Source: Phytoplasma sp035187685
Lineage (GTDB): Bacteria; Bacillota_I; Bacilli_A; Acholeplasmatales; Acholeplasmataceae
Assembly (NCBI RefSeq): GCF_035187685.1
Contig: NZ_CP131022.1
Location: 124,001 to 188,000 of the forward strand
Direction of reading: 5' to 3'
Length of the DNA: 64,000 nt
The notes beneath the pieces were generated by a model. It was not told the DNA's origin and did not search any database. It was given only the letters and a program-made list of their open reading frames with translations. Shown here one piece after another: positions 39,972-49,700 of the stretch. The position numbers were made by a program, and so were the translations under genes. Every line of letters starts with the position of its first letter. The first letter of the stretch is position 1.

Positions 39972-41597
39972 ATGGTTCACAATATCAAAGAAAAGAAATT
40001 TATTTTTATAACTGGAGGAGTAGTTTCTGGTTTAGGCAAAGGTATTATTGGTGCAGCTATAGGCCAAATTTTAAAACAACGTGGTTTAAAAGTATTTATG
40101 AAGAAAATAGATCCTTATATTAATGTTGATTCTGGTACTATGAATCCTACTCAACATGGTGAAGTTTTTGTTACTGAGGATGGAGCTGAAACTGATTTAG
40201 ATTTAGGTCATTATGAAAGATTTTTAGATGAAAATTTATCTAGAGAATCTAATGTTACTACAGGTCAAGTTTATCAAGATGTTATTAATCAAGAAAGACA
40301 AGGTAAATATTTAGGTCAAACTATTCAAGTTATTCCTCATATCACTAATGAAATTAAAAAAAGAATTTTAGAAACTAAAAGTATACATAAGGACTATGAT
40401 GTTGTTATTGTAGAAATTGGAGGAACAGTTGGAGATATGGAATCTTTACCTTTTTTAGAATCTATTAGACAAGTTCGTTATGATTTAGGTTTTCATAATA
40501 CTTTGTATATTCACAATACTCTAATTCCTTATTTAAAAATTTCTAATGAAACTAAAACTAAACCTACTCAACATAGTGTTAAAGAATTAAGATCTTTAGG
40601 TATTCAACCTCAAATTTTAATTTTACGTAGCGAAAAATCTATTTCTTCTGAAATGAAAAAAAAAATTTCTATTTTGTGTGATGTTCAAGAAAATGCTATT
40701 TTTGAAAATATTGATGTTGACATTTTGTATCAAATTATTGTGAATTTAAATAAACAAAAAATAGATGATTTTATATTAGAACATTTTAAAATTAATAATT
40801 TGAAAAAATCAGATATATCTTCTTGGATAAATTTAATTCATAAAATCAAAAATTTAAATACCAAAATTAATATTGGTTTAGTTGGTAAATATATTTCTGT
40901 TAAAGATTCTTATTTATCCATTATAGAAGCTTTAAAACATGCTTCTTATTATAATGATACTGATATAGAAATCATATGGATCGATGCAGAACATGTTAAT
41001 GATTCAAATGTTGTTTTTTTGTTAAAAAAATGTCATGGCATTATAATTCCTGGTGGTTTTGGTTCAAGAGCTTTTCAAGGAAAAATAAAAGCTATTAATT
41101 ATGCTCGTGTTAATAATATTCCTATTTTTGGTATTTGTTTAGGTATGCAATTAATGATTATTGAATATGCTAGAAATGTTTTAAAATTAGAAAATGCTAA
41201 TTCTGTAGAATTTGATGTTAATACTCCAATACCTGTTATAATACCAAAAATCAAAAATTCTATTTTAGGTGGAACATTGAGATTAGGTTCTTATTCATGT
41301 CGTTTAAAAAAGAATACTAAAAGTTATGAAATTTTTCAAAAAGAATTTATTAATGAAAGACATAGACATCGTTATGAGATGAATTCTGAATATATTTCTT
41401 TTTTTAATGATGGTAATTTTATTATCTCAGGGACTAATGAACAAGAGCAATTGCCTGAGATTATAGAATTAAACAATCATATTTGGTTTATAGGAGTGCA
41501 ATTTCATTCTGAATTCGTTTCAAGACCTTTTAAACCTCATCCTTTATTTAAAGATTTTATAAATACATCTTTACAATATTTTTTAAATTTAAAATAA
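39972..41597 (+). CDS. pyrG: CTP synthase
   Basis: 541 residues, UTP to CTP with glutamine. The N-terminal amidoligase domain starts KFIFITGGVVSGLGKGI with the P-loop, and has the DPYINVDSGTMNPTQHGEVF signature. The C-terminal glutaminase domain has catalytic Cys in FGICLGMQ (around residue 387) and the His-x-Glu pair in QFHSEF. Full family length. Confidence 0.97.
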   Translation: MVHNIKEKKFIFITGGVVSGLGKGIIGAAIGQILKQRGLKVFMKKIDPYINVDSGTMNPTQHGEVFVTEDGAETDLDLGHYERFLDENLSRESNVTTGQVYQDVINQERQGKYLGQTIQVIPHITNEIKKRILETKSIHKDYDVVIVEIGGTVGDMESLPFLESIRQVRYDLGFHNTLYIHNTLIPYLKISNETKTKPTQHSVKELRSLGIQPQILILRSEKSISSEMKKKISILCDVQENAIFENIDVDILYQIIVNLNKQKIDDFILEHFKINNLKKSDISSWINLIHKIKNLNTKINIGLVGKYISVKDSYLSIIEALKHASYYNDTDIEIIWIDAEHVNDSNVVFLLKKCHGIIIPGGFGSRAFQGKIKAINYARVNNIPIFGICLGMQLMIIEYARNVLKLENANSVEFDVNTPIPVIIPKIKNSILGGTLRLGSYSCRLKKNTKSYEIFQKEFINERHRHRYEMNSEYISFFNDGNFIISGTNEQEQLPEIIELNNHIWFIGVQFHSEFVSRPFKPHPLFKDFINTSLQYFLNLK

Positions 41598-41628
41598 AAA
41601 AAATTCGATGATATCATCGAATTTTTTT
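41597..41628. terminator. Bidirectional terminator between pyrG and imp
   Basis: Perfect 16-bp inverted repeat without a loop gap (aattcgatgat against atcatcgaatt), flanked by A and T runs. It separates convergent genes. Confidence 0.9.
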
Positions 41629-41655
41629 TATTAATTTTTTTGTCTTTTAACTTAA

Positions 41656-42063
41656 TTATTTTTCATCGAACTTTAAATCAGTTATAATTGAAGTTTTAAT
41701 TTCATTTATTTCATCTTTTGAATTTTTTAAGTCAGCTGCTGTGTCTTTATTTTTTGTTATTTCTTTTTTTAAATTGTCAATTTTTTGCTTAGTTGTTTCT
41801 GAAACTGAGTTGTTTTTATTTTTTAAAGTTTTTAATTCATCTAATATTTTATTTAAATTTTCAGAATTTGGTTTTTCTTTATCCATTTCTGTTTCAAATG
41901 CTTTTGCTTTATTTTCTACAGTTGTTTTAGTAGTTTTTGCAAATAAACCCCATCCAAATATAGCCATCACTAATAGTGTTAATAAGATTGCTCCTAAAGC
42001 AACAGAAATACCAACAATTACTTTACCTTTTTGAGTTTTTAAGAAACTTTCTTTAATTTGCAT
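41656..42063 (-). CDS. imp: Immunodominant membrane protein (Imp)
   Basis: 135 residues. A short cytoplasmic N-terminus with basic residues (MQIKESFLKTQKGK) leads to one membrane helix (about residues 15-40, VIVGISVALGAILLTLLVMA). A hydrophilic, helical, Lys/Glu/Asn-rich outer domain follows. That is the Imp design: N-terminal anchor, no cleaved signal, outside C-terminus. The pyrG-imp-dnaD-rnc neighbourhood is the known imp locus. Imp proteins coat phytoplasma cells and interact with host proteins such as actin; they vary fast between strains. Ribosome binding site agagagga before ATG 42063. Confidence 0.92.
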   Translation of the reverse strand: MQIKESFLKTQKGKVIVGISVALGAILLTLLVMAIFGWGLFAKTTKTTVENKAKAFETEMDKEKPNSENLNKILDELKTLKNKNNSVSETTKQKIDNLKKEITKNKDTAADLKNSKDEINEIKTSIITDLKFDEK

Positions 42064-42101
42064 TTTTTTATCCTCTCTTTAAGATTTATTCTAATTTGTC
42101 A

Positions 42102-42153
42102 AATAAGTTAGAACTTATTAAATCTTTTTTCTAGATTCAATACTTTTATTATA
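42102..42153 (-). promoter_or_regulatory. imp promoter -10 and leader hairpin
   Basis: On the minus strand TATAAT (42153-42148, within gttataat) gives a leader of about 80 bases. The leader contains aataagtt-ct-aacttatt, a perfect 8-bp hairpin at 42119-42102. No convincing -35 lies at the normal distance; TTGAGA is 21 bases upstream. Confidence 0.5.
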
Positions 42154-42184
42154 ACATAATTTTAAGTATATTTGTCTCAATACA

Positions 42185-42799
42185 TTATTTAATTTTGTTA
42201 AAAATTTTATTAAGAATTTGATCTGCTTTATCATCATTTTCTATTTTTAAACTATTTTTATGATTTAGAATTCTTTCTATATAATAAATAGATTTTTTTT
42301 TATTTATGGATGCTACGTTTATAGCTTTTTTTATGTCAGAATCAGAATAATTTTTTTCTAAATACCATGCTTTAATTATTTCTAATTCATATGATACTAA
42401 AATATTACCTTTTAATTGTTCTATTTTTTCTATAGTTTCAGTGATATATTTGTTTTGTTTTTTTAATTGAGCGTTCTTTTTTTTCTCTAAATAAAATTGT
42501 TCTAATTTATGAAAAGTATTATCTAAATTAAAAACTTCTATTATTTTATTATCTTCAGTATCTTCAGATAAAGTGAAAAATTCTTTTTGAATTAATTCTT
42601 CTAAAATATTTTCCACTTCATTTTTAGATATATTAGCTTTTTTTGCTAAAAATAAAGAAGAAAAATTTTTGTTTTCATGACAATCAAATAACAAGATTAA
42701 AATCATTGCTTCTTGAAATTTTAAATTTATTTTATGATATTCTTTAATTAACATTTTTTCAATATTCAAAAAACCTTTTTCATAAAGAATTTGAAACAT
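42185..42799 (-). CDS. dnaD: DnaD-domain protein
   Basis: 204 residues: an N-terminal winged-helix part (FSSLFLAKKANISKNEVENI) and a C-terminal DnaD domain (IEIIKAWYLEKNYSDSDIKK region, YIERIL). DnaD acts in replication initiation and restart in Firmicutes. The gene overlaps rnc by 20 bases, so the two are coupled. imp lies downstream behind its own promoter. Confidence 0.85.
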   Translation of the reverse strand: MFQILYEKGFLNIEKMLIKEYHKINLKFQEAMILILLFDCHENKNFSSLFLAKKANISKNEVENILEELIQKEFFTLSEDTEDNKIIEVFNLDNTFHKLEQFYLEKKKNAQLKKQNKYITETIEKIEQLKGNILVSYELEIIKAWYLEKNYSDSDIKKAINVASINKKKSIYYIERILNHKNSLKIENDDKADQILNKIFNKIK

Positions 42800-43478
42800 C
42801 TTTTTTATCCTTTTCTTTATTAATTTTGATTAAAGCTTGTTCTGCTGCTTTTTGTTCAGAAGCTTTTTTAGTTTTCCCTGTCCCTCTTCCTAAAAATTGA
42901 TTTTCTAAATAAACTTCAGCTATAAATTCTTTTTCATGTGCCAAACCTTTTTCAGAAATTATTTTATAACAAATATTTTGCTTATTAGTTTGAATTAATT
43001 CTTGTAGTTGAGTTTTAAAATCAATAATATTGATGATTTTTTGTAAATAAGGTAATACAATATGTTGAAAAGCTTTTTTAGCTTGAATATATCCTAAATC
43101 TAAGTAAATAGCTCCAAATAAAGCTTCAAAAGCATCAGCTATAATAGAATAATTATTATCATATCTTTTCTTTTCTCCCTTGCCTAATAAAATATAATTT
43201 TTCAATTCTATTTCTTTGGCATAAATTAATAAAGAATCGATGCAAACTGCTTGAGCTCTTTTTTTAGTCATAATGCCTTCGTTATCTTTATTTTTTCTAT
43301 ATAAATAACTAGCCATTAAAAAATTAATAACTGAGTCTCCTAAAAATTCTAATCTTTCATTATTATTTTTACGAAAATGATGTTCATTAGCATAAGAACT
43401 ATGTGTTAAAGCATTTATATATAATTTAATGTTTTTAGGTTTTATATTTAATCTTTTGAATAATTTTTTTAAATACAT
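42780..43478 (-). CDS. rnc: Ribonuclease III
   Basis: 232 residues. The catalytic domain has the signature NERLEFLGDSVINF and the second acidic cluster IADAFEALFGAIYLD. The double-stranded RNA-binding domain occupies the last 70 residues (GRGTGKTKKASEQKAAEQAL). It processes rRNA and structured mRNA. It is 8 bases after plsX. Confidence 0.95.
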   Translation of the reverse strand: MYLKKLFKRLNIKPKNIKLYINALTHSSYANEHHFRKNNNERLEFLGDSVINFLMASYLYRKNKDNEGIMTKKRAQAVCIDSLLIYAKEIELKNYILLGKGEKKRYDNNYSIIADAFEALFGAIYLDLGYIQAKKAFQHIVLPYLQKIINIIDFKTQLQELIQTNKQNICYKIISEKGLAHEKEFIAEVYLENQFLGRGTGKTKKASEQKAAEQALIKINKEKDKKDVSNSL

Positions 43479-43486
43479 GATAATTA

Positions 43487-44527
43487 TTAACTCTTTTTTA
43501 TGTTATTTTGAGAAATTTTATTTAAAAAATTTGTTTCAATTAAAATTTTGGCTTGAAGTATTGCTTTATAAAAAGCATAATCATCGGAGTTACCATGAGC
43601 TTTTATTACAATTTTATTTAAACCTAACAATATAGCGCCGCCTATTTCTTTAACATCTAAGTTTTTTTTAATTTGCTTGAATTTTTTCTGAAATAAAATT
43701 TTACTTACAATTTTTTTAAACCAATTATCAGTCAAAATTTGTTTGACAGAAGAAAAAACATTTTGAAATGCCCCCTCATAACTTTTTAAAACCATGTTAG
43801 ATGTAAATCCATCGCTTAGTAAAATATCTGCTTCAGTATTGAAAATATTTTTAGACTCTTCGTTCCCTTTAAAAATTATTTTTTCATTTTTTTCTAATAA
43901 ATTATAAACTTGTCTTTCAAAAGCTCTACCTTTATCTTTTTCTATACCTATATTTAATAATTTTACTATAGGTTTATCAATTTTTAATAATTCTTTTGCT
44001 GCTAAAGAAGCGTAAATAGCAAAATTTAATAAATTTTCTGGTTCAATTTCTATATTAGCTCCTGCATCTATCAAAATTCTTTTCCTATTTTCTATAGAAT
44101 TAAAAATAGGTGCCAAAGCTATTCTTGAAACAGAATTAATAGTTTTTATTATTAAAAAACTTGATAAAACTAAAGCTTGAGTTGGTCCTGCCGAAATAAC
44201 TCCGTCTACTTTATTTTGTTGAACTGCTTTTATAGCTAAAAAAAGAGAATTGGCAGGATTATCTCTTAATTCTTCTCTTGTGTTTTTAATGTTCATTTTT
44301 AAAAAAAACGGAGTATGAATAATATTTATTCTTTTTTCAACTGATTTATAATAAGAAGAAGAAATTTTATTTTTTATTATATAATTTATTTTATCTTTGT
44401 CACCATATAAATAAATATATAAATTTTCTTCTTTAGATAAAGCCATTAGACTTCCTTTAATTGTTATCTCAGGGGCTAAATCCCCCCCCATGGCATCTAT
44501 AGCTAATTTAATCATTTTTGCATACAC
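43487..44527 (-). CDS. plsX: Phosphate acyltransferase PlsX
   Basis: 346 residues, acyl-ACP to acyl-phosphate for phospholipid synthesis. It opens with IKLAIDAMGGDLAPEITIKG and contains RISAGP-like DGVISAGPTQALVL and VLLSDGFTSNMVLKSYEG (written ILLSDGF). The first in-frame ATG is 44527; ATG 44515 (MIKLAIDAMGG) matches the family start better. plsX followed by rnc is a conserved pair. Confidence 0.93.
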   Translation of the reverse strand: MYAKMIKLAIDAMGGDLAPEITIKGSLMALSKEENLYIYLYGDKDKINYIIKNKISSSYYKSVEKRINIIHTPFFLKMNIKNTREELRDNPANSLFLAIKAVQQNKVDGVISAGPTQALVLSSFLIIKTINSVSRIALAPIFNSIENRKRILIDAGANIEIEPENLLNFAIYASLAAKELLKIDKPIVKLLNIGIEKDKGRAFERQVYNLLEKNEKIIFKGNEESKNIFNTEADILLSDGFTSNMVLKSYEGAFQNVFSSVKQILTDNWFKKIVSKILFQKKFKQIKKNLDVKEIGGAILLGLNKIVIKAHGNSDDYAFYKAILQAKILIETNFLNKISQNNIKKS

Positions 44528-44531
44528 CTTT

Positions 44532-46126
44532 TTAATTTTTTGAATTTCCGAAATCTTTTTTAATTTGATTTATTATCGAGTAATCTTTTATTATGTTTAA
44601 AAATTGACATTTAAAAAAGCCACTTTGTTGTTTGCCTAATAAATCTCCTGGTCCTCTTTTATAAAGATCGAAATTGCTTAATGTAATAACATCGTTTTCT
44701 TTTTCTAATATTTTTAAACGTTCATTATCTTTGTTATAAACTAAATAACAATAATTTTGTTTATTATTTCTACCTACTCTACCTCTTAGTTGATGCAATT
44801 GACTTAATCCAAAATATTCTGCTCCCAAAATAATAATAGTTGTAGCATTTTTAATATCAATTCCTACTTCAATGATAGAAGTTGTTAATAAAATTCCTTT
44901 TTGGTCTGATATAAATTTTGAGATAGTTTCTTCTTGTTGTTCTGTTGTTTTTTTGCCATGTAAAACATAAATATGTTCTAATTTGGCTTGTTCTAAAAAA
45001 ACAGTTATATTTTCGATATTAAAATATTTTTTATTATCTTTGATAGCAGGAACTATAATATAACTTTGTTCGTCACGGTATTGATTTTGTTTTAAAATGG
45101 TAGCAATCATGTTAAAAGAGCATTTTTTTGTAATAATATTTCCTTTGGAATGAGGTTTTTCAGTTAATAAAGAAATTTTTAATAAACCTGAGTAAATAAG
45201 AGCCAAAGTTTTAGGGATAGGGGTCGCTGTTAAATATAAGATATCTGATGTTTCATTTTGTGAAATAGTTTTATTTTTAATGTCTGTGCCAAATTTATGT
45301 GTTTCATCGATAATAATAAGCCCTAATTGAAAAAAATCTATGTTAGCTAATAAATGAGTGCCAAAAATCATTTTATATTTATTGTTTTTTATTTCTTCTT
45401 GATATAATTTCTTTTTTTTGCTTTTAGAAGTTAAAATAATGGTTTCGATTTTTGGAAAAAGTTTTTTAAAATTTAGATAATGTTGTTTAGCTAAAATTTC
45501 TGTAGGAGCCATCATTAAAACTTGTTTATTTAAACTAATTATACCTAAAGAAGCTATAAAAACTGTAATAGTTTTGCCAGTACCAACATCTCCTTGAATT
45601 AATCTTTGAGTAGGATGATTTTTTTTAAAATCGGAATATATTTCATTTACTATTTTTTTTTGATTTAAATTTAATATAAAAGGGATTTCTTGAATCATTT
45701 GTTTCACATAACTTATATTACATTTTAAAGGTTGTTTAAAAGGCAATTGTTGTATTTGACACCATTTTTTAATTATAATCAAAGCTTCTTCGTATTTAAA
45801 TCTTTGAATAGCTTTATCTAACATTTGTTTATTTTGAGGTAGATGTAAATTTTGTAAAGCTTGTTTTCTATTTATTAAATTATATTTTTTTAAAAGTTTT
45901 TCATCTAAATTTTCTTCTATGTCCAAATTAGGATGTTGAAAAATTTTTTGCATTAATTCATGTATTGATTCGTCCTTAATATTTTTTATTTGATAAATAG
46001 GTTTGATTTTATTTTCTAGATTAAGTTCACAAGATAAAAAAGAAGCTATGATTGCGTTATATTTAGTATAATATGTGCCTTTAATAAAAATTTTTTGATT
46101 TATTTTTAAAAATTTAGAAAAAAAAA
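44532..46126 (-). CDS. recG: RecG helicase, main part (frameshifted from its N-terminus)
   Basis: The frame is open from the A/T run at 46118-46126 down to 44532. The longest ATG-started piece is 44532-45953 (473 residues). Helicase motifs are all present: QGDVGTGKT, APTEILA, the DEAH-like DETH, LTATPIP, EVGIDI, and QLRGRVGRN. RecG unwinds stalled forks. Upstream of ATG 45953 the same frame encodes GTYYTKYNAIIASFLSCE, the wedge-domain part, so the ATG is internal. The C-terminus (KKDFGNSKN) is shorter than usual. It follows the N-terminal piece at 46114-46410. Confidence 0.85.
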
Positions 46127-46410
46127 TTATTAAAAATAATTACTTTTAAAGTAATATTTTGACTTGTTAATATTTGAAACATTTTAATATTTTTTTTAAA
46201 AAAATTATTTACAGTAATAAGTTCTTGTTTTATTATTCCATATAAATTTAGTTTGTCTTTATTTTCTATTTTGTCTAATTTAGATAAAATAAAATTTTGA
46301 TATTTTTTAGGTTTTTTTAAAATCAATTCTTTTATATTGTTTATATTATTTTTGATTAATTTAGTATATAAATTAGATTCTTTAAAGATGTTGTCTAAGT
46401 TATTTATCAT
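46114..46410 (-). CDS. recG: RecG N-terminal fragment
   Basis: 98 residues ending FNNFFF and a stop. One extra base in the nine-base homopolymer (A on the plus strand, 46118-46126) would join it to the helicase frame and give about 620 residues. The fragment encodes the start of the RecG wedge/OB domain. Either the chromosome carries a slipped, possibly reversible allele or the assembly miscounts the run. Confidence 0.75.
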   Translation of the reverse strand: MINNLDNIFKESNLYTKLIKNNINNIKELILKKPKKYQNFILSKLDKIENKDKLNLYGIIKQELITVNNFFKKNIKMFQILTSQNITLKVIIFNNFFF

Positions 46411-46419
46411 TATGACCTC

Positions 46420-46720
46420 GTTTATGATTGTTTTAAGAAATAATTAATTCAATAATATTTATTTATTATAGCAATTAATGTTTACTGTTATTTTAATATT
46501 AATTTTTTAAAAATTTCTGAAAATTTTTATAAAATTAATATTAAATGTGCAATAAAAATAATTTCAATTTCTCTTAAATTATAACATATTTTAAATTTTT
46601 ATTTTCTTAGCTTTTTGATAAATTTATTTATTTGTAAGAAAACATTTAAATGTGATAAAATTATAAAATAAATTTTGATTTTTTAATTTTTTTTATTATT
46701 TTGTTAATATTTTTTTAATA
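46420..46720. other. Intergenic stretch between AAA gene and recG
   Basis: AT-rich, no coding signal. The recG promoter should lie here but no clear boxes are seen. Confidence 0.4.
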
Positions 46721-46753
46721 AAAAAAGATACTTTATACCAAAGTATCTTTTTT
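46721..46753 (-). terminator. Terminator of the AAA ATPase gene
   Basis: Perfect 14-bp stem aaaaaagatacttt against aaagtatctttttt with a 5-base loop, 38 bases after the stop. The T run on either strand makes it bidirectional. Confidence 0.88.
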
Positions 46754-46790
46754 GTATTTATTGAGTTAAGAAAAAAATAAATTTGTATAA

Positions 46791-49700
46791 TTAAATATCT
46801 TTTTTATTCGATTTTTTAGATTGGAAAAAGTATTTGCAAAAAAATATAATTAATACAAATTTTAACCAATAAAAATTGTCTATAAAGATAGTAAATATAT
46901 CTTTAACATTGTCAGATTTTGTTGTATTCATTTTATAATTTTTAATGAAATACTTTATTTTTTCATATATTTCATCTTCTTGTATGTTTTCTTTTTTTAA
47001 TTCGTCTTTAGCGATCAAAAAAGCTCCTTTATTTATTAATTCTATTTCTTGATTAGAGAATCGTTGATGTATATCTTTATCTAATAATATATATCTATTT
47101 ATATTTTCTAAGATCTTATTATTTAAATTATTTTCTAAAATTTGAATTTGTTTTTCAGCTTCTTCATTTAGAAATTCTATTATCTGATTTAATTTGATAT
47201 TAGAATAAAATAATTTTGTTTTTGTTATTTTTTCTAATGTTTTTATTATTTTATCTTTGTCCAAATTATATTTAATATTTAATTGCTGTAATATTTGAGT
47301 CCATTTTGTTTCAAACAGTGATTCAGTGTGTGTTTTTTTTATTTCGTTTATTTTATTTTGAATATCTTCTAAAGAATAATATTCTTTTGTTACGAAATAA
47401 TTATAAATATTTTCGATCATTTTTTCTTTTATTGTTCTTATTTCTGTATTATTAAATATTTTGTTATTGAATGTTATTTCGTTTATAAATTGTTCGATTG
47501 TTTCTTTTAAGAAATCATGTTTATTTTTTTTTATTTTACGTTTGATATCAAAGATAATTTCTGTTTTGATGTCTGTTAAAGATTTAAAAACATCATTTTG
47601 ATTAAATATTTCATTTATTTTTTTTCGGATTTCTTTTTTAGTGTGTAAATAATTTTCTTCATTTTTTACTTCATTATCTTGTTTTATTTTATCATAAATA
47701 TCATCAATTAATTTTTCTTTTGTTTCTTCTATATATTGTAATATTTCTTTTTCGATGTCTATTTCGTTATTTTCACTAATTTCAATTATTTCTAACAATT
47801 TATTGTGTAAAAAATTATCTGATTGTAAAAAATTAAATTTATTTTTGTATTTAATTAATAATTGTTCCATTTTTTGTTTGTTATATTTTCTTTTTTCTAT
47901 ATTCCATATAAAATAAATTTTTTTTGCTTTTGCTTTTACTCCTTCGTGTAAAATGCTTTCTAAGTTATAAATATTTTTTATTTCTTTTATTTTTTTGCTT
48001 TTATCATTTGTTTCAAAATAAAATCCTAATAAATCATCAGGCAAGGGGTTTGGGGAAGAATAAAAATTATTTATTTTTTCTAAATTGGTTTGATCGATTT
48101 CTATTTCTAATATTTTTTCTGGATTATTTACGTTGTAGACAAATTTTTTGTTTTTATTATAACCGTTTTGGATTAATTGAAAATATTGTTTTTCGTTAGG
48201 CATAAAAATACTATCTAAAAATAGATGTTTTATAGCAGTGTTTTTAAATTTGGTTGTTTTAAATAATTCATCTTTGTCATGTTTTTTATGTTCGTGAGAA
48301 TCCCAATCAATAATATTCTTATTTTGTGCGATTCTATCTAATGATAATTGTAAATCTATTGGCATAATATTTAAATGTTCGTGCTTTGTAACAGCAATTG
48401 AGGTAGCTTGATCAAAAAGTTCTATTATTTTTCTAGGAGTTCTTAATTCTTTTTTTGGTGAATTTATTATTTGTTTTGAAATTTGTTCTAAATATTTATA
48501 ACTTCTGATATCTAAATTATATTTTTTAGACATTACATCAAGAAACATAATTATATCTTTTTCTACCCAAAAATCCACTTCAATTAATTTATTAAAACGA
48601 CTTAAAATAGAATCATCAATATCATCTTTGAAATTAGTGGTTGCTATAACAAAAACTGGTTTTTGTGGATCTGTATAAATACCTTCCATTTGTGATAAAA
48701 AAGCTGTAATAACATTCCCATGATCAGAATTTAAACCTTCACTATTACGTTTTCTAAATGCTACTTCACACTCATCTATTAAAATAACACTCGGAGATTG
48801 TTTTCTAGCCTCTTCAAAAAGATTTTTAATTAATTTTGGAGATTCTCCTACATATTTGTGAGAAAAATCTGATGATGTTATAGAGAAAAAAGGTAATCCA
48901 GATTCTCTAGCAAAAGCATTTGCTAAAAAAGTTTTTCCTGTGCCGGGCGGTCCATATAATAAAATACCTTTAGGTGATGTATCTGAACCCATATGTTTAT
49001 ATAAATTTAAATTTTTTAATTGTAATACACTTTCTTTTAATTGTTCTTTTACTTCTTTATTTCCTATAACTTCTTCAAAAGTAGGCAATTTATCTGTTTT
49101 TTTTAAGAAGTTTTTAGCACTTTCTAATTCAAGCGTGTTTTGAGATTCTTTTTGTTTTATAGTTTCTTTTATAAAATTTAAAGCTTTTTCGTGAATAGAG
49201 TCTGAATGGTCCATCACTTTTAAAACGAAATTATTAAATATTTGAGTGTTGTCCAGATGCTTTTCTATATCTGTTCTATATTTCTCTAATTTTGTTTTTA
49301 GGCGGTTCAAAGACATAAATTGATTATTAATGTTACTTCTTAATATGAATTTGTCGTTTTCATTTAAAAGTTTACTATATGCTATTTTGTTTGTTTGTTG
49401 TGTCAATTTGTTTTCTAAATTTTCAATTTTTTGTTCAGCTCGAGATATAAAATTTTCTTTTTGTTTTGTTTTTGCTTTTAAATTGTCAATTTCTTTTTTG
49501 GAATTTTTTATTTCTTCATTTAAAATTCTTTTTTGTTCGTTGGTTAATAATTTGTTTTGTAATAATTCTTCTGTTTTTTTATTTAATTCCAAACTTATTT
49601 TTTTTATTTCTTTTCCTAATGAAATAATATCGGAGTTTTTTTGTTTAATATTTTGGTCTAAATTTTCAATTTCTTCTTGTTTTTTTGTGATAATATTTTG

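Noticed and set aside
41741..42034. 97-residue plus-strand frame
   Set aside because: It is the antisense shadow of imp, with hydrophobic content produced by the complementary strand.
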